From the NCBI RefSeq assembly GCF_036711975.1, contig NC_091975.1, positions 11,472,501 through 11,536,500 on the forward strand: a DNA stretch of 64,000 nt. The letters run 5' to 3'. This DNA is from Onthophagus taurus (taxonomy: Eukaryota; Arthropoda; Insecta; Coleoptera; Scarabaeidae). The notes beneath the pieces are model-generated. The model worked only from the letters and a program-made list of their open reading frames with translations. It made no database searches and was not told where the DNA came from. The translations under genes and the position numbers were made by a program. Position 1 is the stretch's first letter, and each line of letters begins with the position of its first letter. This document shows, in pieces, positions 1-12,081 of this stretch.

Positions 1-147
1 CGTACTCCTTCTCGAGAACGTTCAAACATTTGCAAATTTCATAGCAGATATGGTACCAAAGCTTATAGTTGTGAAGGTACTTGGTGTAAATTCCATAATT
101 TAATAAAAAATAAACCAACTACATCCTATTCAAATTCAAAAAACTAA
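1..147 (+). CDS. Gag C-terminal fragment (Ty3/gypsy)
   Basis: Frame 1 is open from the window edge to TAA at 145-147 and encodes the last 48 residues of a Gag-like protein. It contains a Cys/His cluster with two CKFH blocks and spacing C-x2-H-x9-C-x4-C-x2-H, with the RYGTKAYSC core between them. This resembles the zinc-binding tail seen in many insect gypsy-type Gag proteins, which binds RNA during particle assembly. The upstream part is outside the window. The stop directly follows a slippery heptamer, so this end is probably the gag-pol junction. Confidence 0.7.
   Translation, partial: RTPSRERSNICKFHSRYGTKAYSCEGTWCKFHNLIKNKPTTSYSNSKN
138..144 (+). promoter_or_regulatory. candidate -1 ribosomal frameshift site (A AAA AAC)
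   Basis: The heptamer A AAA AAC sits in the gag reading phase required for -1 slippage and is followed at once by the gag stop TAA (145-147). The pol frame lies in the -1 phase and is open from 114, giving a 34-nt overlap. A AAA AAC is a classic -1 slippery sequence in eukaryotic retroelements. I see no strong stem-loop in the following 60 AT-rich bases, so efficiency is unknown. Confidence 0.7.
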
Positions 148-3100
148 TTAAAGTTTCGATAGAAAAATCCTCACCTTCTTCAAAATCAATTAACCAAATA
201 TCTTCCAGACTTTTTGTATATGATAATAAAAATAACCTGCGATTTTTGATTGACACCGGAGCTGACATTTCTGTCATTCCAAATAAATTTTATCCCTTAA
301 ATCAAAAAGACTCACAGTCCATACTTACTGCGGCTAACGGTTCTGTAATCGATACTTATGGTAAAAAATTACTAACCGTCTCTTTAAATTTACGAAGAAA
401 TTTTCCTTTCGTTTTCACTATTGCGAATGTTACAAAACCAATTATTGGAGCTGATTTCATCAATAAATTCGCCATTTTAGTTGATATAAAAAATCGACAA
501 TTGATAGACTCAAAGACCACTTTATCTACTTATGGCACGTTAGCCAACTCAGAAATTTCTTCCCCTAAATTATTTTCTATCGAAACTGAATTTACAAATC
601 TTTTAAAATCCTTTCCAAATTTAACCACTATTCCAGATTTTAATTTACCTGTTAAACATAATGTTAAACATTATATTATAACCGATTCACATCTTCCATT
701 TTGTAGGCCGAGACGACTTGACAAAACTAAATTTGCAATCGCCAAAAGAGAATTCAATGATATGGTAGAACTCGGTATTTGTAGATCATCTTCTTCTTCT
801 GTTGCTTCACCCTTACACATGGTACCTAAAAAAGATTGTCAAGACTGGCGTCCTTGTGGCGACTATCGTCAGTTAAATTTAGTAACGGTACCAGACAGAT
901 ACCCATTACCTCATTTGCAAGATTTTAATTTGAACCTTCATGGTTGCACAATTTTTTCAAAAATCGATCTTGTACGAGCGTATCACCAGATACCAGTAGC
1001 AGAAGAAGATATCTACAAAACCGCTATCACTACCCCTTTCGGTCTCTATGAGTTCTCTAGAATGCCATTTGGGTTAAAAAACGCAGCCCAAACGTTTCAA
1101 CGATTTATAAATGAAGTAACTTCCGGTTTAAGTTTCATTTTTGTCTACCTGGATGATATCCTTATTGCTAGTAAAGACAAAAATGAACATTTAATTCACC
1201 TTCGACAACTTTTTGAAAGATTAGACAGTTTTGGAATCAACATTAAACCGTCTAAATGTGTTTTTGGAGTAAGTTCAATAGATTTTTTAAGCCATCATAT
1301 ATCTTCCAAAGGGTCTCGTCCAACTCAATCAAAAATTGAAGCAATAAATAATTTTCCTCAACCTCAAAATCTGAAAGAACTCCAAAGATTTCTTGGAATG
1401 ATCAATTTCTATCACAGATTTGTACCCAATTTTTCTGAAATTCTTGGACCCTTGCATTCTCTTTCGACCACACTTTGCAAAAATAATCAGAAGCAAATTA
1501 CTGTGTGGGCAGACGAGCACACCAACTCTTTTTCACGTGCTAAAGATCTATTATCTCAGTCCGTATATATCGCGCATCCAAATCCTTCAGCCAATTTGAC
1601 ATTAACAACAGATGCCTCTAATACAGGTATGGGTGCAGTTCTGTCTCAGGCTATTAATAATACGACCCAACCCGTTGCTTTCTTTTCAAAAAAGTTATCA
1701 CCTAGTCAAATAAATTACTCAACTTTTGATAGGGAACTTTTAGCTATTTATTCATCTATTAAATATTTCAAACATTTTTTATACGGCAACCAATTTACAA
1801 TTTACACTGATCACAAACCGTTAGTTAATTCCATTCATTCCAAATCAGATAAAACACCAAGACAAACACGTTATCTTCATTATATATCTCAATTCACTTC
1901 AGACATCAGGTATATTAAAGGCGATTCTAACATTATTGCAGACACAATGTCACGCATTAATATAGAATCCCTCAATTTTCCTTATCCTGATTTAAAAGAG
2001 ATTAAACATGCTCAATCTACAGATCTTCAGTTACAACATCTCTTACAAGTCCAATCGCGAGGTAATACTAATTTTACACTCGTTGAAGAAAAATCAGTTT
2101 TTCCTGATATAACTCTTTGGTGTGATGTCTCAACATCCATTCCTAAAATTTATATTCCCGAAAAATTTCGCAAACAAATTTTCCAAAAATTTCACAATGT
2201 TTCACATCTTGGTATACGTGCAACTCGTCATTTATTAAAGATGCGTTTCTTTTGGCCCCACATGAGTAAAGACATTTATCTTTGGACTAGATCATGTATA
2301 CCATGTCAAAAAACTAAAATTAATAAATATACAAAATCTCCTATAAAGCATATAAAGGTTCCACAAGGAAGATTTCAACATATACATATAGATCTTGTTG
2401 GACCTCTTACTCCTTCTTCTGGTTATTCATATATTTTAACTGTTATTGAACGTTTTACTCGATGGCCAGAAGCTTTTCCGGTTATAGACACTTCAGCAAG
2501 CACCATAGCAAATACACTTTTTCAAAATTACTTTTCACGATTTGGTATTCCGCACACAATTACTCATGACAAAGGGCGACAATTTGAATCTCAACTTTTT
2601 TCAAAATTTGCCATGTTAATTGGTACTACACAAATTAGTACTTCTGCTTATCATCCGCAAAGCAATGGAATTTTGGAGAGATTTCATCGTACACTCAAAA
2701 ATTCCATTGTTGCACGTGGTAGTAGCAACAGGTGGTTTCACGATCTTCCAATAATTTTATTAGGACTCAGATCGTCTTTAAAAGAAGATCTGGGATGTTC
2801 TTCTGCTGAACTTGTGTTTGGACAACCGCTTCGTCTTCCAGGCGAATTCTTTCTTAAGTCAAACTCTTCGATAGACACAGATCAACTTCTTATTAGCCTG
2901 CGTGAATCTTTTGCAAACTTGAGACCAACTCAGACTAACTTTCATTCAAAATTAAAACCTTTCATACACAAAGAATTGTTTAAATCAAATTTTGTTTTTG
3001 TAAAAATTCAAGGAATAAAAAATTCTTTATCGTCCAGATTTGAAGGTCCTTTCAAAGTTATTAAGAGAATGGATAAATACTTTGTTATTCTAAAGAATAA

Positions 3101-3218
3101 TCGCCACACTTCAATACATATTGATCATTTACAACCAGCATTCTTGTTGAATGAAACCTTGCATGATATTAATACTGTTAAAGAACATCCTAAAAAAGTA
3201 AAATTTTCCTTTTTATAA
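144..3218 (+). CDS. pol: Pol polyprotein (protease-RT-RNase H-integrase)
   Basis: One uninterrupted frame, entered by -1 frameshift from gag; there is no good ATG upstream of the protease (position 246 is TTG). Residues below count from 246. Aspartic protease DTGAD at 3-7. Reverse transcriptase with FVYLDD at 299-304. RNase H residues D456, E497, D522 and D566. Integrase zinc finger H650, H654, C684, C687, then catalytic D716, D775 and E811, and a C-terminal GPF/Y-like module near residue 938 (FEGPF). All catalytic residues are present. It makes the enzymes for reverse transcription and integration of the element. No env follows. Subfamily within Ty3/gypsy is not assigned. Confidence 0.95.
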   Translation, partial: LIKVSIEKSSPSSKSINQISSRLFVYDNKNNLRFLIDTGADISVIPNKFYPLNQKDSQSILTAANGSVIDTYGKKLLTVSLNLRRNFPFVFTIANVTKPIIGADFINKFAILVDIKNRQLIDSKTTLSTYGTLANSEISSPKLFSIETEFTNLLKSFPNLTTIPDFNLPVKHNVKHYIITDSHLPFCRPRRLDKTKFAIAKREFNDMVELGICRSSSSSVASPLHMVPKKDCQDWRPCGDYRQLNLVTVPDRYPLPHLQDFNLNLHGCTIFSKIDLVRAYHQIPVAEEDIYKTAITTPFGLYEFSRMPFGLKNAAQTFQRFINEVTSGLSFIFVYLDDILIASKDKNEHLIHLRQLFERLDSFGINIKPSKCVFGVSSIDFLSHHISSKGSRPTQSKIEAINNFPQPQNLKELQRFLGMINFYHRFVPNFSEILGPLHSLSTTLCKNNQKQITVWADEHTNSFSRAKDLLSQSVYIAHPNPSANLTLTTDASNTGMGAVLSQAINNTTQPVAFFSKKLSPSQINYSTFDRELLAIYSSIKYFKHFLYGNQFTIYTDHKPLVNSIHSKSDKTPRQTRYLHYISQFTSDIRYIKGDSNIIADTMSRINIESLNFPYPDLKEIKHAQSTDLQLQHLLQVQSRGNTNFTLVEEKSVFPDITLWCDVSTSIPKIYIPEKFRKQIFQKFHNVSHLGIRATRHLLKMRFFWPHMSKDIYLWTRSCIPCQKTKINKYTKSPIKHIKVPQGRFQHIHIDLVGPLTPSSGYSYILTVIERFTRWPEAFPVIDTSASTIANTLFQNYFSRFGIPHTITHDKGRQFESQLFSKFAMLIGTTQISTSAYHPQSNGILERFHRTLKNSIVARGSSNRWFHDLPIILLGLRSSLKEDLGCSSAELVFGQPLRLPGEFFLKSNSSIDTDQLLISLRESFANLRPTQTNFHSKLKPFIHKELFKSNFVFVKIQGIKNSLSSRFEGPFKVIKRMDKYFVILKNNRHTSIHIDHLQPAFLLNETLHDINTVKEHPKKVKFSFL

Positions 3219-3373
3219 TTTAAACAAATGCTTATTATTTCAATGTATATAATGTCTTTCTTGTGCAGACTAAAGACAATTGTTACCACCCTCTATGGAT
3301 TTCCTTTCCTTCTTCGTTCTTTTTATTTCTATGTTTGAAACATCGTCATTAATTTAAATTTTTAATTTTTATT

Positions 3374-3384
3374 GAAGGGGGGAA
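3374..3384 (+). other. polypurine tract (plus-strand primer)
   Basis: GAAGGGGGGAA lies four bases before the TG that opens the LTR. This is the expected place and composition for the primer of plus-strand DNA synthesis in an LTR retrotransposon. Confidence 0.85.
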
Positions 3385-3388
3385 TAAT

Positions 3389-3601
3389 TGTAGCGCATCA
3401 CGCACTCTTATTATTTTTATATAGAAACATCATGTTATATCACCATGGGTTGTTATATCAACATAATGTATTTTCCCATGGCGATTTTGTTATAGTCATA
3501 AAAATAATAAATAAACTGGTAGACAAACATAAAACAGTCTACCAAATACTCCATTTTAATTTTTAATATTTTATTATATGGTTAATTAATATAGAGTTAC
3601 A
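3389..3601 (+). repeat. 3' LTR (213 bp, TGTA...TACA)
   Basis: It begins TGTAGCGCATC just after the polypurine tract. I place the end at GTTACA (3596-3601), giving matched TGTA/TACA termini and 213 bp. An AATAAA signal is at 3506-3511. Without the 5' LTR for comparison the right border is inferred, so the true end could be somewhat different. A short open frame inside it is not a gene. Confidence 0.6.
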
Positions 3602-3621
3602 AATAAATATACTCTATACAT

Positions 3622-5290
3622 ATGAATGGCCGTGGTAAAAATAAATTGTATATGTACCTAGGTAAACTTATCTTAAATATATCCAGCGCTTCTCGAAATC
3701 TACATCCTAATTTAATTAATATCGATTGTTCTGATCAGAATTTTTGCTACCTAAATCCAATTGTAACAGTAAACTAGCTTATGGCGTATATGATAATGAC
3801 ATTAGTGTTAAGTTTGTTAATCCGGACGACGATGACGTGTCAAAGACAATTAAAATTTTACACTATAATATACAGAGTCTTAATGGCAAAAGCTTGCAGC
3901 TTGAAATTTTTGCCAAAGATAATAATTTTGATATTCTGTGTTTAAATGAACATTGGTTGTCAGATGATGAGATAAATTCTTTGAAAATAGATGGGTTTGC
4001 TAATACATCAAATTTTTGTCGCCATGTTCATAACCGCCATGTAATAATTATACAACTATATACCCTAAACAATTTTCGTTTGATTTAATGTATTTTTCCA
4101 ATGAAATTGACTTTGAAGCTGCAGGCTTGCTTGTTAACGGTGTTCAGCTCGTGACAGTCTATCGCTCTCCTAACGGAGATTTTCATCTTTATTTATCAAA
4201 ATTATCAGAACTTTTAGGGAGGTTATCATTTGATAGAGGTGTTGTAGTGTCTGGGGACTTTAATGTTCATTTTGAATCAAAATCTAAAGAGTCTTGGCTA
4301 TTGCGGGATCTTTTTTCATCATTCGGATTGAGCATAGCTACGAAAGAAGCTACTAGATTAAACGCTTGCCTTGATAATGTATTTACTAACCTTGATACTA
4401 ATCTTTGGAATGTAAAGGTGGTGAACCCATGTTTGTCGGATCACTCGGCGATCTCTTTCGAGTGTAACATTGCTAATTGCTACCCTAAATCTAAATCTAA
4501 AATTAGTTATCGACCAATTACTCGCTACGGACTTATAAAATTTTATAATTTTGTTGAGAAAATTGATTTTTCCTTTATTAATCAATCGAATATTGACGTA
4601 AATACTAAATTCAAAGTATTTGTTGAACTATTATCTGATGCTCTAAATTCTTGCTTTCAATTAAAAACTAAAATTGTCGATAGTAAAGACATCGACACTA
4701 ATCATGTATCCTGGTTTAATAACGAAGTTAAACTAGCTAGAGATCTGCTCAATTTGGTTTCTGATCTTAACAAATCCTTTCCAGAGTTTATTCCTTGGGA
4801 CTGTGTAAGGACTTGTAGAAGGCACTATCGTAGAATTATACTTAAAAATAAAAAAGTAGCAAACAGTAGATACATTTCTAATTCTAAAAATACCCAGAGG
4901 GCTGTGTGGAATGTTATCAAAAACAACAACCCTAGGCGAGCTATTGATGGCGTGAATGAATGTAATGCGGATGACTTTAACAGTTGCTTCTGCAATATTG
5001 CGGAAGAACTACTTTCTGATATTCCACTACATCAAAGTAAAGGTTAATAATGATAATGTTAATTTTTTTTCGGGACAGTTCAATTTTCATGAAATATCGT
5101 TTAACGACATGAGAAATGTCATTTCTACGCTTAAGAATACTTCCAGTAAAGATATTTATGGTTTGAATCCGAACATCATAAAAGTTATTCAAAACATAAA
5201 TATTATTCCCTTAGCTAAGCTGATTAATCAATGTATTGCTGTTCATATTTTCCCTGATTGCTTAAAAATAAGTAAAGTGGTACCTGTTTA
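3622..5290 (+). pseudogene. LINE ORF2 fragment: APE endonuclease and start of RT, frameshifted and 3'-truncated
   Basis: Starts at ATG 3622. Similarity moves between frames at about 3750, 4015-4090 and 5020-5047, so at least three frameshifts are present. Endonuclease motifs appear in order: HYNIQS near 3864, LNEHW near 3948, SGDFN near 4249, LSDHSAI near 4436. A linker follows, then the start of a reverse transcriptase (SSKDIYGLNPN near 5142, KVVPVY ending near 5290). The polymerase core and 3' end are missing because satellite begins there. This is the APE-type non-LTR class (Jockey/CR1-like group, not resolved). Loss of the 3' side is unusual, since LINEs are normally 5'-truncated. Confidence 0.88.
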
Positions 5291-5291
5291 T

Positions 5292-6678
5292 GCATTTCAA
5301 AATTATGCATTTTCTGCAAGCTTTTCGATTTACACGGTTTTGACTTGAAAATCTTTAATTTTCGATTTACACGTTTTTCTCAGGAACGTATCTACCGTGT
5401 AAATCGGGGGATAGGTGTATTATACTTCGATTTACACAATTACATTAACTGATCTTCAAAAAATCATAATAAATTGGAGCTTTCATAAATCGTTATGAAA
5501 CTATCAGCATTTGTAGTACAAATAATAAGCTTTGCAATGAAAGAAACGATTTTTGAAAAGACAAATTACTTTTTGAGATATTAAGTTTTAGATCCTGGTT
5601 TACTCAATTATATTCACTCATCCTCAAAAAATCATAATAAACCGGGGCTTTCATAAATCGTTATGAAATTATCAGAGATTGTAATACAAATTATAAGCTT
5701 TCTAATGCATCAAACGGTTTTTCAAAAAACAATTTAGTTTTTGAAATATTAAGTTTTAAACATTTTCTCAATTTTCAAAATTATATTCATGCATTTTCAA
5801 AAAATCGTAATAAATCGGAGCTTCCATAAATCATTATGAAATTATCATCATTAATAATACAAATTATAAGCTTTGCAATAAAAGAAACGATTTTTCAAAA
5901 AAAAATTCAGTTTTTGAGATATTAATTATTATACATCGATTTACACAATTATATTAACTGATTTTCAAAAAATCATAATAAATTGGAGCTTTCGTAAATC
6001 GTTATGAAACTATCAGCATTTGTAGTACAAATAATAAGCTTTGCAATGAAAGAAACGATTTTTGAAAAGACAAATTACTTTTTGAGATATTAAGTTTTAG
6101 ATCCTGGTTTACTCAATTATATTCACTCATCCTCAAAAAATCATAATAAACCGGGGCTTTCATAAATCGTTATGAAATTATCAGAGATTGTAATACAAAT
6201 TATAAGCTTTCTAATGCATCAAACGGTTTTTCAAAAAACAATTTAGTTTTTGAAATATTAAGTTTTAAACATTTTCTCAATTTTCAAAATTATATTCATG
6301 CATTTTCAAAAAATCGTAATAAATCGGAGCTTCCATAAATCATTATGAAATTATCATCATTAATAATACAAATTATAAGCTTTTCAATAAAATAAACGAT
6401 TTTTCAAAAAAAAATTCAGTTTTTGAGATATTAATTATTATACATCGATTTACACAATTATATTAACTGATCTTCAAAAAATCATAATAAATTGGAGCTT
6501 TCGTAAATCGGTATGAAACTATCAGCATTTGTAATACAAATAATATGCTTTGCAATGAAAGAAACGATTTTTGAAAAAAAAAATTAGTTTTTGAGATATT
6601 AATTATTATACATCGATTTACACAATTATATTAACTGATCTTCAAAAAATCATAATAAATTGGAGCTTTCATAAATAC
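5292..6678. repeat. satellite A: 509-bp trimeric higher-order repeat
   Basis: The string CGATTTACACAATTA recurs at 5428, 5937 and 6446 (exactly 509 bp apart), then at 6614 (168 bp later). Each 509-bp unit holds three diverged monomers of about 168-170 bp, starting near 5428, 5597 and 5766. Monomers share an AAAAAATCATAATAAA...GAGCTTTCATAAATC core. Two full trimers are followed by one monomer and a partial one that ends near 6678. The left border, 5292-5427, has irregular CGATTTACACG copies in both orientations and joins the truncated LINE. Confidence 0.92.
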
Positions 6679-7209
6679 TGTGATTGAACACGTGCGCTGT
6701 GTACACATCTCACGGGGAATCCCGAGCTTATGTGCTGACCTAAAATATATTATAGTTCGTTTTTTTTCTATAATACTTGTTAATGTAAATTTTTTAGGGT
6801 TTCTGTTGGTATTATTTAGAACCCTTATAAAATTTATGTTGTTTTCCTGATTTTTAGTAACATTTTCAGTAACTAAATAGTTGAGGTTAAAATACTAATA
6901 CATTTTTAGATAAATTCGACTTTAATAAAGTACATATCTGTTGTAAAAACGTGCTACAAAGTAATTAAATAGAACAAAACACCTTTTCTAGGTAAATAAA
7001 TGGTAAATAAACACCCCACAAGATTTTTTATGCACCTTTTCTTTTTGAATAACGAAAGCTCAAACGTCAATGTGACATATTTATTTCAAAACATGATAAA
7101 ACAAAACTCCCTGTTAATTTTGCCAACTTGACAACAATTTGACAGGTATTATAGCAAAAAAATGAACTATACATATTTTAACCTGTCAATGCATTTTATT
7201 TTTATTTCT
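6679..7209. other. AT-rich spacer without recognised gene
   Basis: No open frame of note and no RNA gene seen. A 9-bp inverted pair, TTGACAGGT near 7139 and ACCTGTCAA near 7181, flanks about 30 bp. The rest is simple AT-rich sequence between two satellites. Confidence 0.5.
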
Positions 7210-10200
7210 GTGTACATCAAATTTTCACAATTTCGAATTTTTCTCGATATCTATATGTCTGAGTGCAAAAGTGCAAGCGAGCAATATTGTTTACAAAAAA
7301 ATTTGTTACAACTTTTGCCTTAAAAGTATTTTTGTAACATGCTCAGATTCCCTAATGTCACCATCAACAACTTAAAAGAGCAACAAATTGATCAAATTTT
7401 CAACATTTCGAATTTTTTTCGATATCTATACGTCTGGGAGTAAAAGTGTAAGAAAGATTATTGTTAAGAATAAAATTTGCTACAACTTTTGTTGAAAAAG
7501 TTTTTTTCTCACTTGCTCACATTTCCTAATATCACCATCAACAACTTGAAAAAACAGCAAATTCATTAAATTTTCATAGTTTCGAATTTTTCTTGATATC
7601 TATGTGTCTGAGTGCAAAAGTGCAATAGAGCAATATTGTTTACAATAAAATTTGTTACAACTTTTGTCTAAAAAGTATTTTTGTAACATGCTCACATTTC
7701 CTAATGTCACCATCAACAACTTGAAAAAACAGCAAATTCATCAAATTTTCATAGTTTCGAATTTTTCTCGATATCTATGTGTCTGAGTGCAAAAGTGCAA
7801 GAGAGCAATATTGTTTGCAATAAAATTTGTTACAACTTTTGTCTAAAAAGTATTTTTGTAACATGCTCAGATTCCCTAATATCACCATCAACAACTTAAA
7901 AAAGCAACAAATTCATCAAATTTTCACCATTTCGAATTTTTCTTGATATCTATGTATCTGGGAGCAAAAATGTAAGAGAGACTATTGTTAAGAATAAAAT
8001 TTCCTACAACTTTTGTTCAAAAAGTTTTTTTCTCACTTGCTCACATTTCCTAATGTCACCATCAACAACTTGAAAAAACAACAAATTCATCAAATTTTCA
8101 TAGTTTCGAATTTTTCTTGATATCTATGTGTCTGGGAGCAAAAGTGTAAGAGAGATTATTGTTAAGAATAAAATTTCCTACAATTTTTTTTGAAAAAGTT
8201 TTTTTCTCACTTGCTCACATTTCCTAATATCACCATCAACAACTTGAAAAAACAGCAAATTGATTAAATTTTCATAGTTTCGAATTTTTCTTGATATCTA
8301 TGTGTCTGGGTGTAAAAGTGCAAGAGAGGAATATTGTTTACAATAAAATTTGTCACAATTTTTGCCTTAAAAGTATTTTTGTAACATGCTCAGATTCTCT
8401 AATGTCACCATCAACAACTTAAAAAAGCAACAAATTCATCAAATTTTCACCATTTCGAATTTTTCTTGATATCTATGTATCTGGGAGCAAAAGTGTAAGA
8501 GAGATTATTGTTAAGAATAAAATTTCCTACAACTTTTGTTCAAAAATTTTTTTTCTCACTTGCTCACATTTCCTAATATCACCATCAACAATTTGAAAAA
8601 ACAGCAAATTCATCAAATTTTCATGGTTTCGAATTTTTCTTGATATCTATGTATCTGGATGCAAAAGTGCAAGAGAGCAATATTGTTTACAATAAAATTT
8701 GTTACAACTTTTGCCTTAAAAGTATTTTTGTAACATGCTCAGATTCCCTAATGTCACCATCAACAACTTAAAAAAGCAACAAATTCATCAAATTTTCACC
8801 ATTTCGAATTTTTCTTGATATCTATGTATCTGGGAGCAAAAGTGTAAGAGAGATTATTGTCAAGAATAAAATTTCCTACAACTTTTGTTGAAAAATTTTT
8901 TTTCTCACTTGCTCACATTTCCTAATGTCACCATCAACAACTTGAAAAAACAACAAATTGGTCAAATTTTCATAGTTTCGAATTTTTCTTGATATCTATG
9001 TGTCTGAGTGCAAAAGTGCAAGAGAGCAATATTGTTTGCAATAAAATTTGTTACAACTTTTGTCTAAAAAGTATTTTTGTAACATGCCCAGATTCCCTAA
9101 TGTCACCATCAACAACTTAAAAAAGCAACAAATTCATAAAATTTTCACTATTTCGAATTTTTCTTGATATCTATGTATCTGGGAGCAAAAGTGTAAGAGA
9201 GACTATTGTTAAGAATAAAATTTCCTACAATTTTTGTTGAAAAAGTTTTTTTCTCACTTGCTCATATTTCCTAATGTCACCATCAACAACTTGAAAAAAC
9301 AACAAATTGATCAAATTTTCACAGTTTCGAATTTTTCTCGATATCTATGTATCTGGGAGCAAAAGTGCAAGAGAGCAATATTGTTTGCAATAAAATTTGT
9401 TACAACTTTTGTCTTAAAAGTATTTTTGTAACATGCTCAGATTCCCTAATGTCACCATCCACAACTTAAAAGAGCAACAAATTGATCAAATTTTCACCAT
9501 TTCGAATTTTTCTTGATATCTATGCGTCTGGGAGTAAAAGTGGAAGAAAGACTATTGTTAAGAATAAAATTTCCTATAACTTTTATTGAAAAAGTTTTTT
9601 TCTCACTTGCTCACATTTCCTAATGTCACCATCAACAACTTGAAAAAACAGCAAATTCATCAAATTTTCATAGTTTCGAATTTTTCTCGATATCTATGTG
9701 TCTGAGTGCAAAAGTGCAAGAGAGCAATATTGTTTGCAATAAAATTTGTTACAACTTTTGTCTAAAAAGTATTTTTGTAACATGCTCAGGTTCCCTAATG
9801 TCACCATCAACAACTTAAAAAAGCAACAAATTCATAAAATTTTCACCATTTCGAATTTTTCTCGATATCTATGTGTCTGGGAGCAAAAGTGTAAGAGAGA
9901 CTATTGTTAAGAATAAAATTTCCTACAACTTTTCTTGAAAAAGTTTTTTTCTCACTTGCTCACATTTCCTAATATCACCATCAACAACTTGAAAAAACAG
10001 CAAATTGATTAAATTTTCATAGTTTCGAATTTTTCTTGATATCTATGTGTCTGAGTGCAAAAGTGCAAGAGAGCAATATTGTTTGCAATAAAATTTGTTA
10101 CAACTTTTGTCTAAAGAGTATTTTTGTAACATGCTCAGATTCCCTAATGTTACCATCAACAACTTAAAAAAGCAACAAATTCATCAAATTTTCACCATTT

Positions 10201-11660
10201 CGAATTTTTCTTGATATCTATGTGTCTGGGAGCAAAAGTGTAAGAGAGATTATTGTTAAGAATAAAATTTCCTATAACTTTTATTGAAAAAGTTTTTTTC
10301 TCACTTGCTCACATTTCCTAATATCACCATCAACAACTTGAAAAACCAACAAATTCATCAAATTTTCATAGTTTCGAATTTTTCTTGATATCTATGTGTC
10401 TGAGTGCAAAAGTGCAAGAGAGCAATATTGTTTGCAATAAAATTTGTTACAACTTTTGTCTAAAAAGTATTTTTGTAACATACTCAGATTCCCTAATGTC
10501 GCCATCAACAACTTAAAAGAGCAACAAATTGATCAAATTTTCACCAATTCGAATTTTTCTCGATATCTATGTGTCTGGGAGCAAAAGTGTAAGAGAGACT
10601 ATTGTTAAGAATAAAATTTCCTAGAACTGTTGTTGAAAAAATTTTTTTCTCACTTGCTCGCATTTCCTAATGTCACCATCAACAACTTAAAAAAGCAACA
10701 AATTCATCAAATTTATACCATTTCGAATTTTCCTCGATATCTATGTGTCTCGGAGCAAAAGTGTAAGAGAGATTATTGTTAAGAATAAAATTTCCTACAA
10801 ATTTTGTTGAAAAAGTTTTTTTCTCACTTGCTCACATTTTCTAATATCACCATCAACAACTTGAAAAAACAGCAAATTCATCAAATTTTCATAGTTTCGA
10901 ATTTTTCTTGATATCTATGTGTCTGAGTGCAAAAGTGCAAGAGAGCAATATTGTTTGCAATAAAATTTGTTACAACTTTTGTCTAAAAAGTATTTTTGTA
11001 ACATGCTCAAATTCCCTAATGTCACCATCAACAACTTAAAAAAGCAACAAATTCATCAAATTTTCACCATTTAGACTTTTTCTCGATATCTATGTATCTG
11101 GGAGCAAAAGTGTAAGAGAGATTATTGTTAAGAATAAAATTTCCTATAACTTTTATTCAAAAAGTTTTTTTCTCACTGCTCACATTTCCTAATATCACCA
11201 TCAACAACTTGAAAAAACAGCAAATTCATCAAATTTTCATAGTTTCGAATTTTTCTTGATATCTATGTGTCTGAGTGCAAAAGTGCAAGAGAGCAATATT
11301 GTTTGCAATAAAATTTGTTACAACTTTTGTCTTAAAAGTATTTTTGTAACATGCTCAGATTCCCTAATGTCACCATCAACAACTTAAAAAAGCAACAAAT
11401 TCATCAAATTTTCACCATTTCGAATTTTTCTCGATATCTATGTATCTGGAAGTAAAAGTGTAAGAGAGATTATTGTTAAGAATAAAATTTCCTATAACTT
11501 TTATTGAAAAAGTTTTTTTCTCACTTGCTCACATTTCCTAATGTCACCATCAACAACTTGAAAAAACAATGAATTCATCAAATTTTCATATTTTTCTTGA
11601 TATCTATGTGTCTGAGTGCAAAAGTGCAAGAGAGCAATATTGTTTATAACAAAATTTGTA
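7210..11660. repeat. satellite B: 174/175-bp monomers alternating as a ~349-bp dimer
   Basis: GATATCTAT recurs at 7246, 7421, 7595, 7770, 7945, 8119 and onward every 174-175 bp, giving about 25 monomers. There are two types. Type A carries GCAATATTGTTT and GTAACATGCTCAGATT. Type B carries ATTATTGTTAAG and TTTCTCACTTGCTCACATT. They alternate A-B from about 8290 to 10560, with AA and BB doublets near 7595-8119 and a BB doublet at 10560-10735. All copies share TTTCGAATTTTTCTTGATAT and CACCATCAACAACTT. The last copy decays after 11590. Short open frames inside it are chance. Confidence 0.95.
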
Positions 11661-12081
11661 ATATTATGTTACCATCAAGAATTTGAAAATACCAACCATA
11701 CTGCCTGGATTCCTGATTTAACATGGAAACAAATCAAAATAAACTGTGAAACATGTTGATTTATTTTTACCATTCTTTATCTATACAATTCTTGTCTATC
11801 TCTCATCATAGGGAAGCACCATAACAAAGTACTCAAATTTATAAGAAACAAGCTATGGGAACCTAACAAATACTTACCACAGATAATCATTTTAAACATT
11901 ACAACAAAAGAGATAAAAATACTTCTATTAACAAAAATGCATATTTATTCATACTTAATAGGTACAGCTTTAATATGTTTTAAAATAAAAATGCTAAGAT
12001 GCAGTTATATAAGCCAAATATTTAACACTAAGTCAATTGTTACTACTAAACAACATGCAGCAAAGACTAAAAGAATAATTT
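11661..12081. other. 3' flank of TAF13, no gene recognised
   Basis: AT-rich sequence following the minus-strand TAF13 stop. A minus-strand AATAAA (11943-11948 on plus as TTTATT) could be its polyadenylation signal. A GTAAGTATTT donor-like string on the minus strand near 11870-11880 was noted but has no partner I can support. Confidence 0.4.

Larger units (their letters stand above)
1..3601 (+). mobile_element. Ty3/gypsy LTR retrotransposon, 3' part
   Basis: The element enters the window inside gag and continues through pol, a polypurine tract and one LTR. The 5' LTR and most of gag lie upstream of the window. Domain order protease, reverse transcriptase, RNase H, integrase is the Ty3/gypsy order. 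Only about 170 bp separate the pol stop from the LTR, so there is no room for an env gene. The pol frame is open throughout, which suggests a fairly recent insertion. It ends next to a broken LINE at 3622. Confidence 0.93.

Noticed and set aside
246..248. Start codon for pol at 246
   Set aside because: The codon is TTG and the frame is open upstream to 114. Expression by -1 frameshift from gag is more likely.
3372..3566. Small plus-strand ORF
   Set aside because: It lies across the polypurine tract and LTR, with no domain and no good start.
9234..9431. ORF of 65 codons in satellite B
   Set aside because: It spans monomer boundaries and is not maintained in other copies; chance frame.
7210..11660. 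CRISPR-like or bacterial array reading of the regular repeats
   Set aside because: Monomers are contiguous with no unique spacers and the context is eukaryotic.
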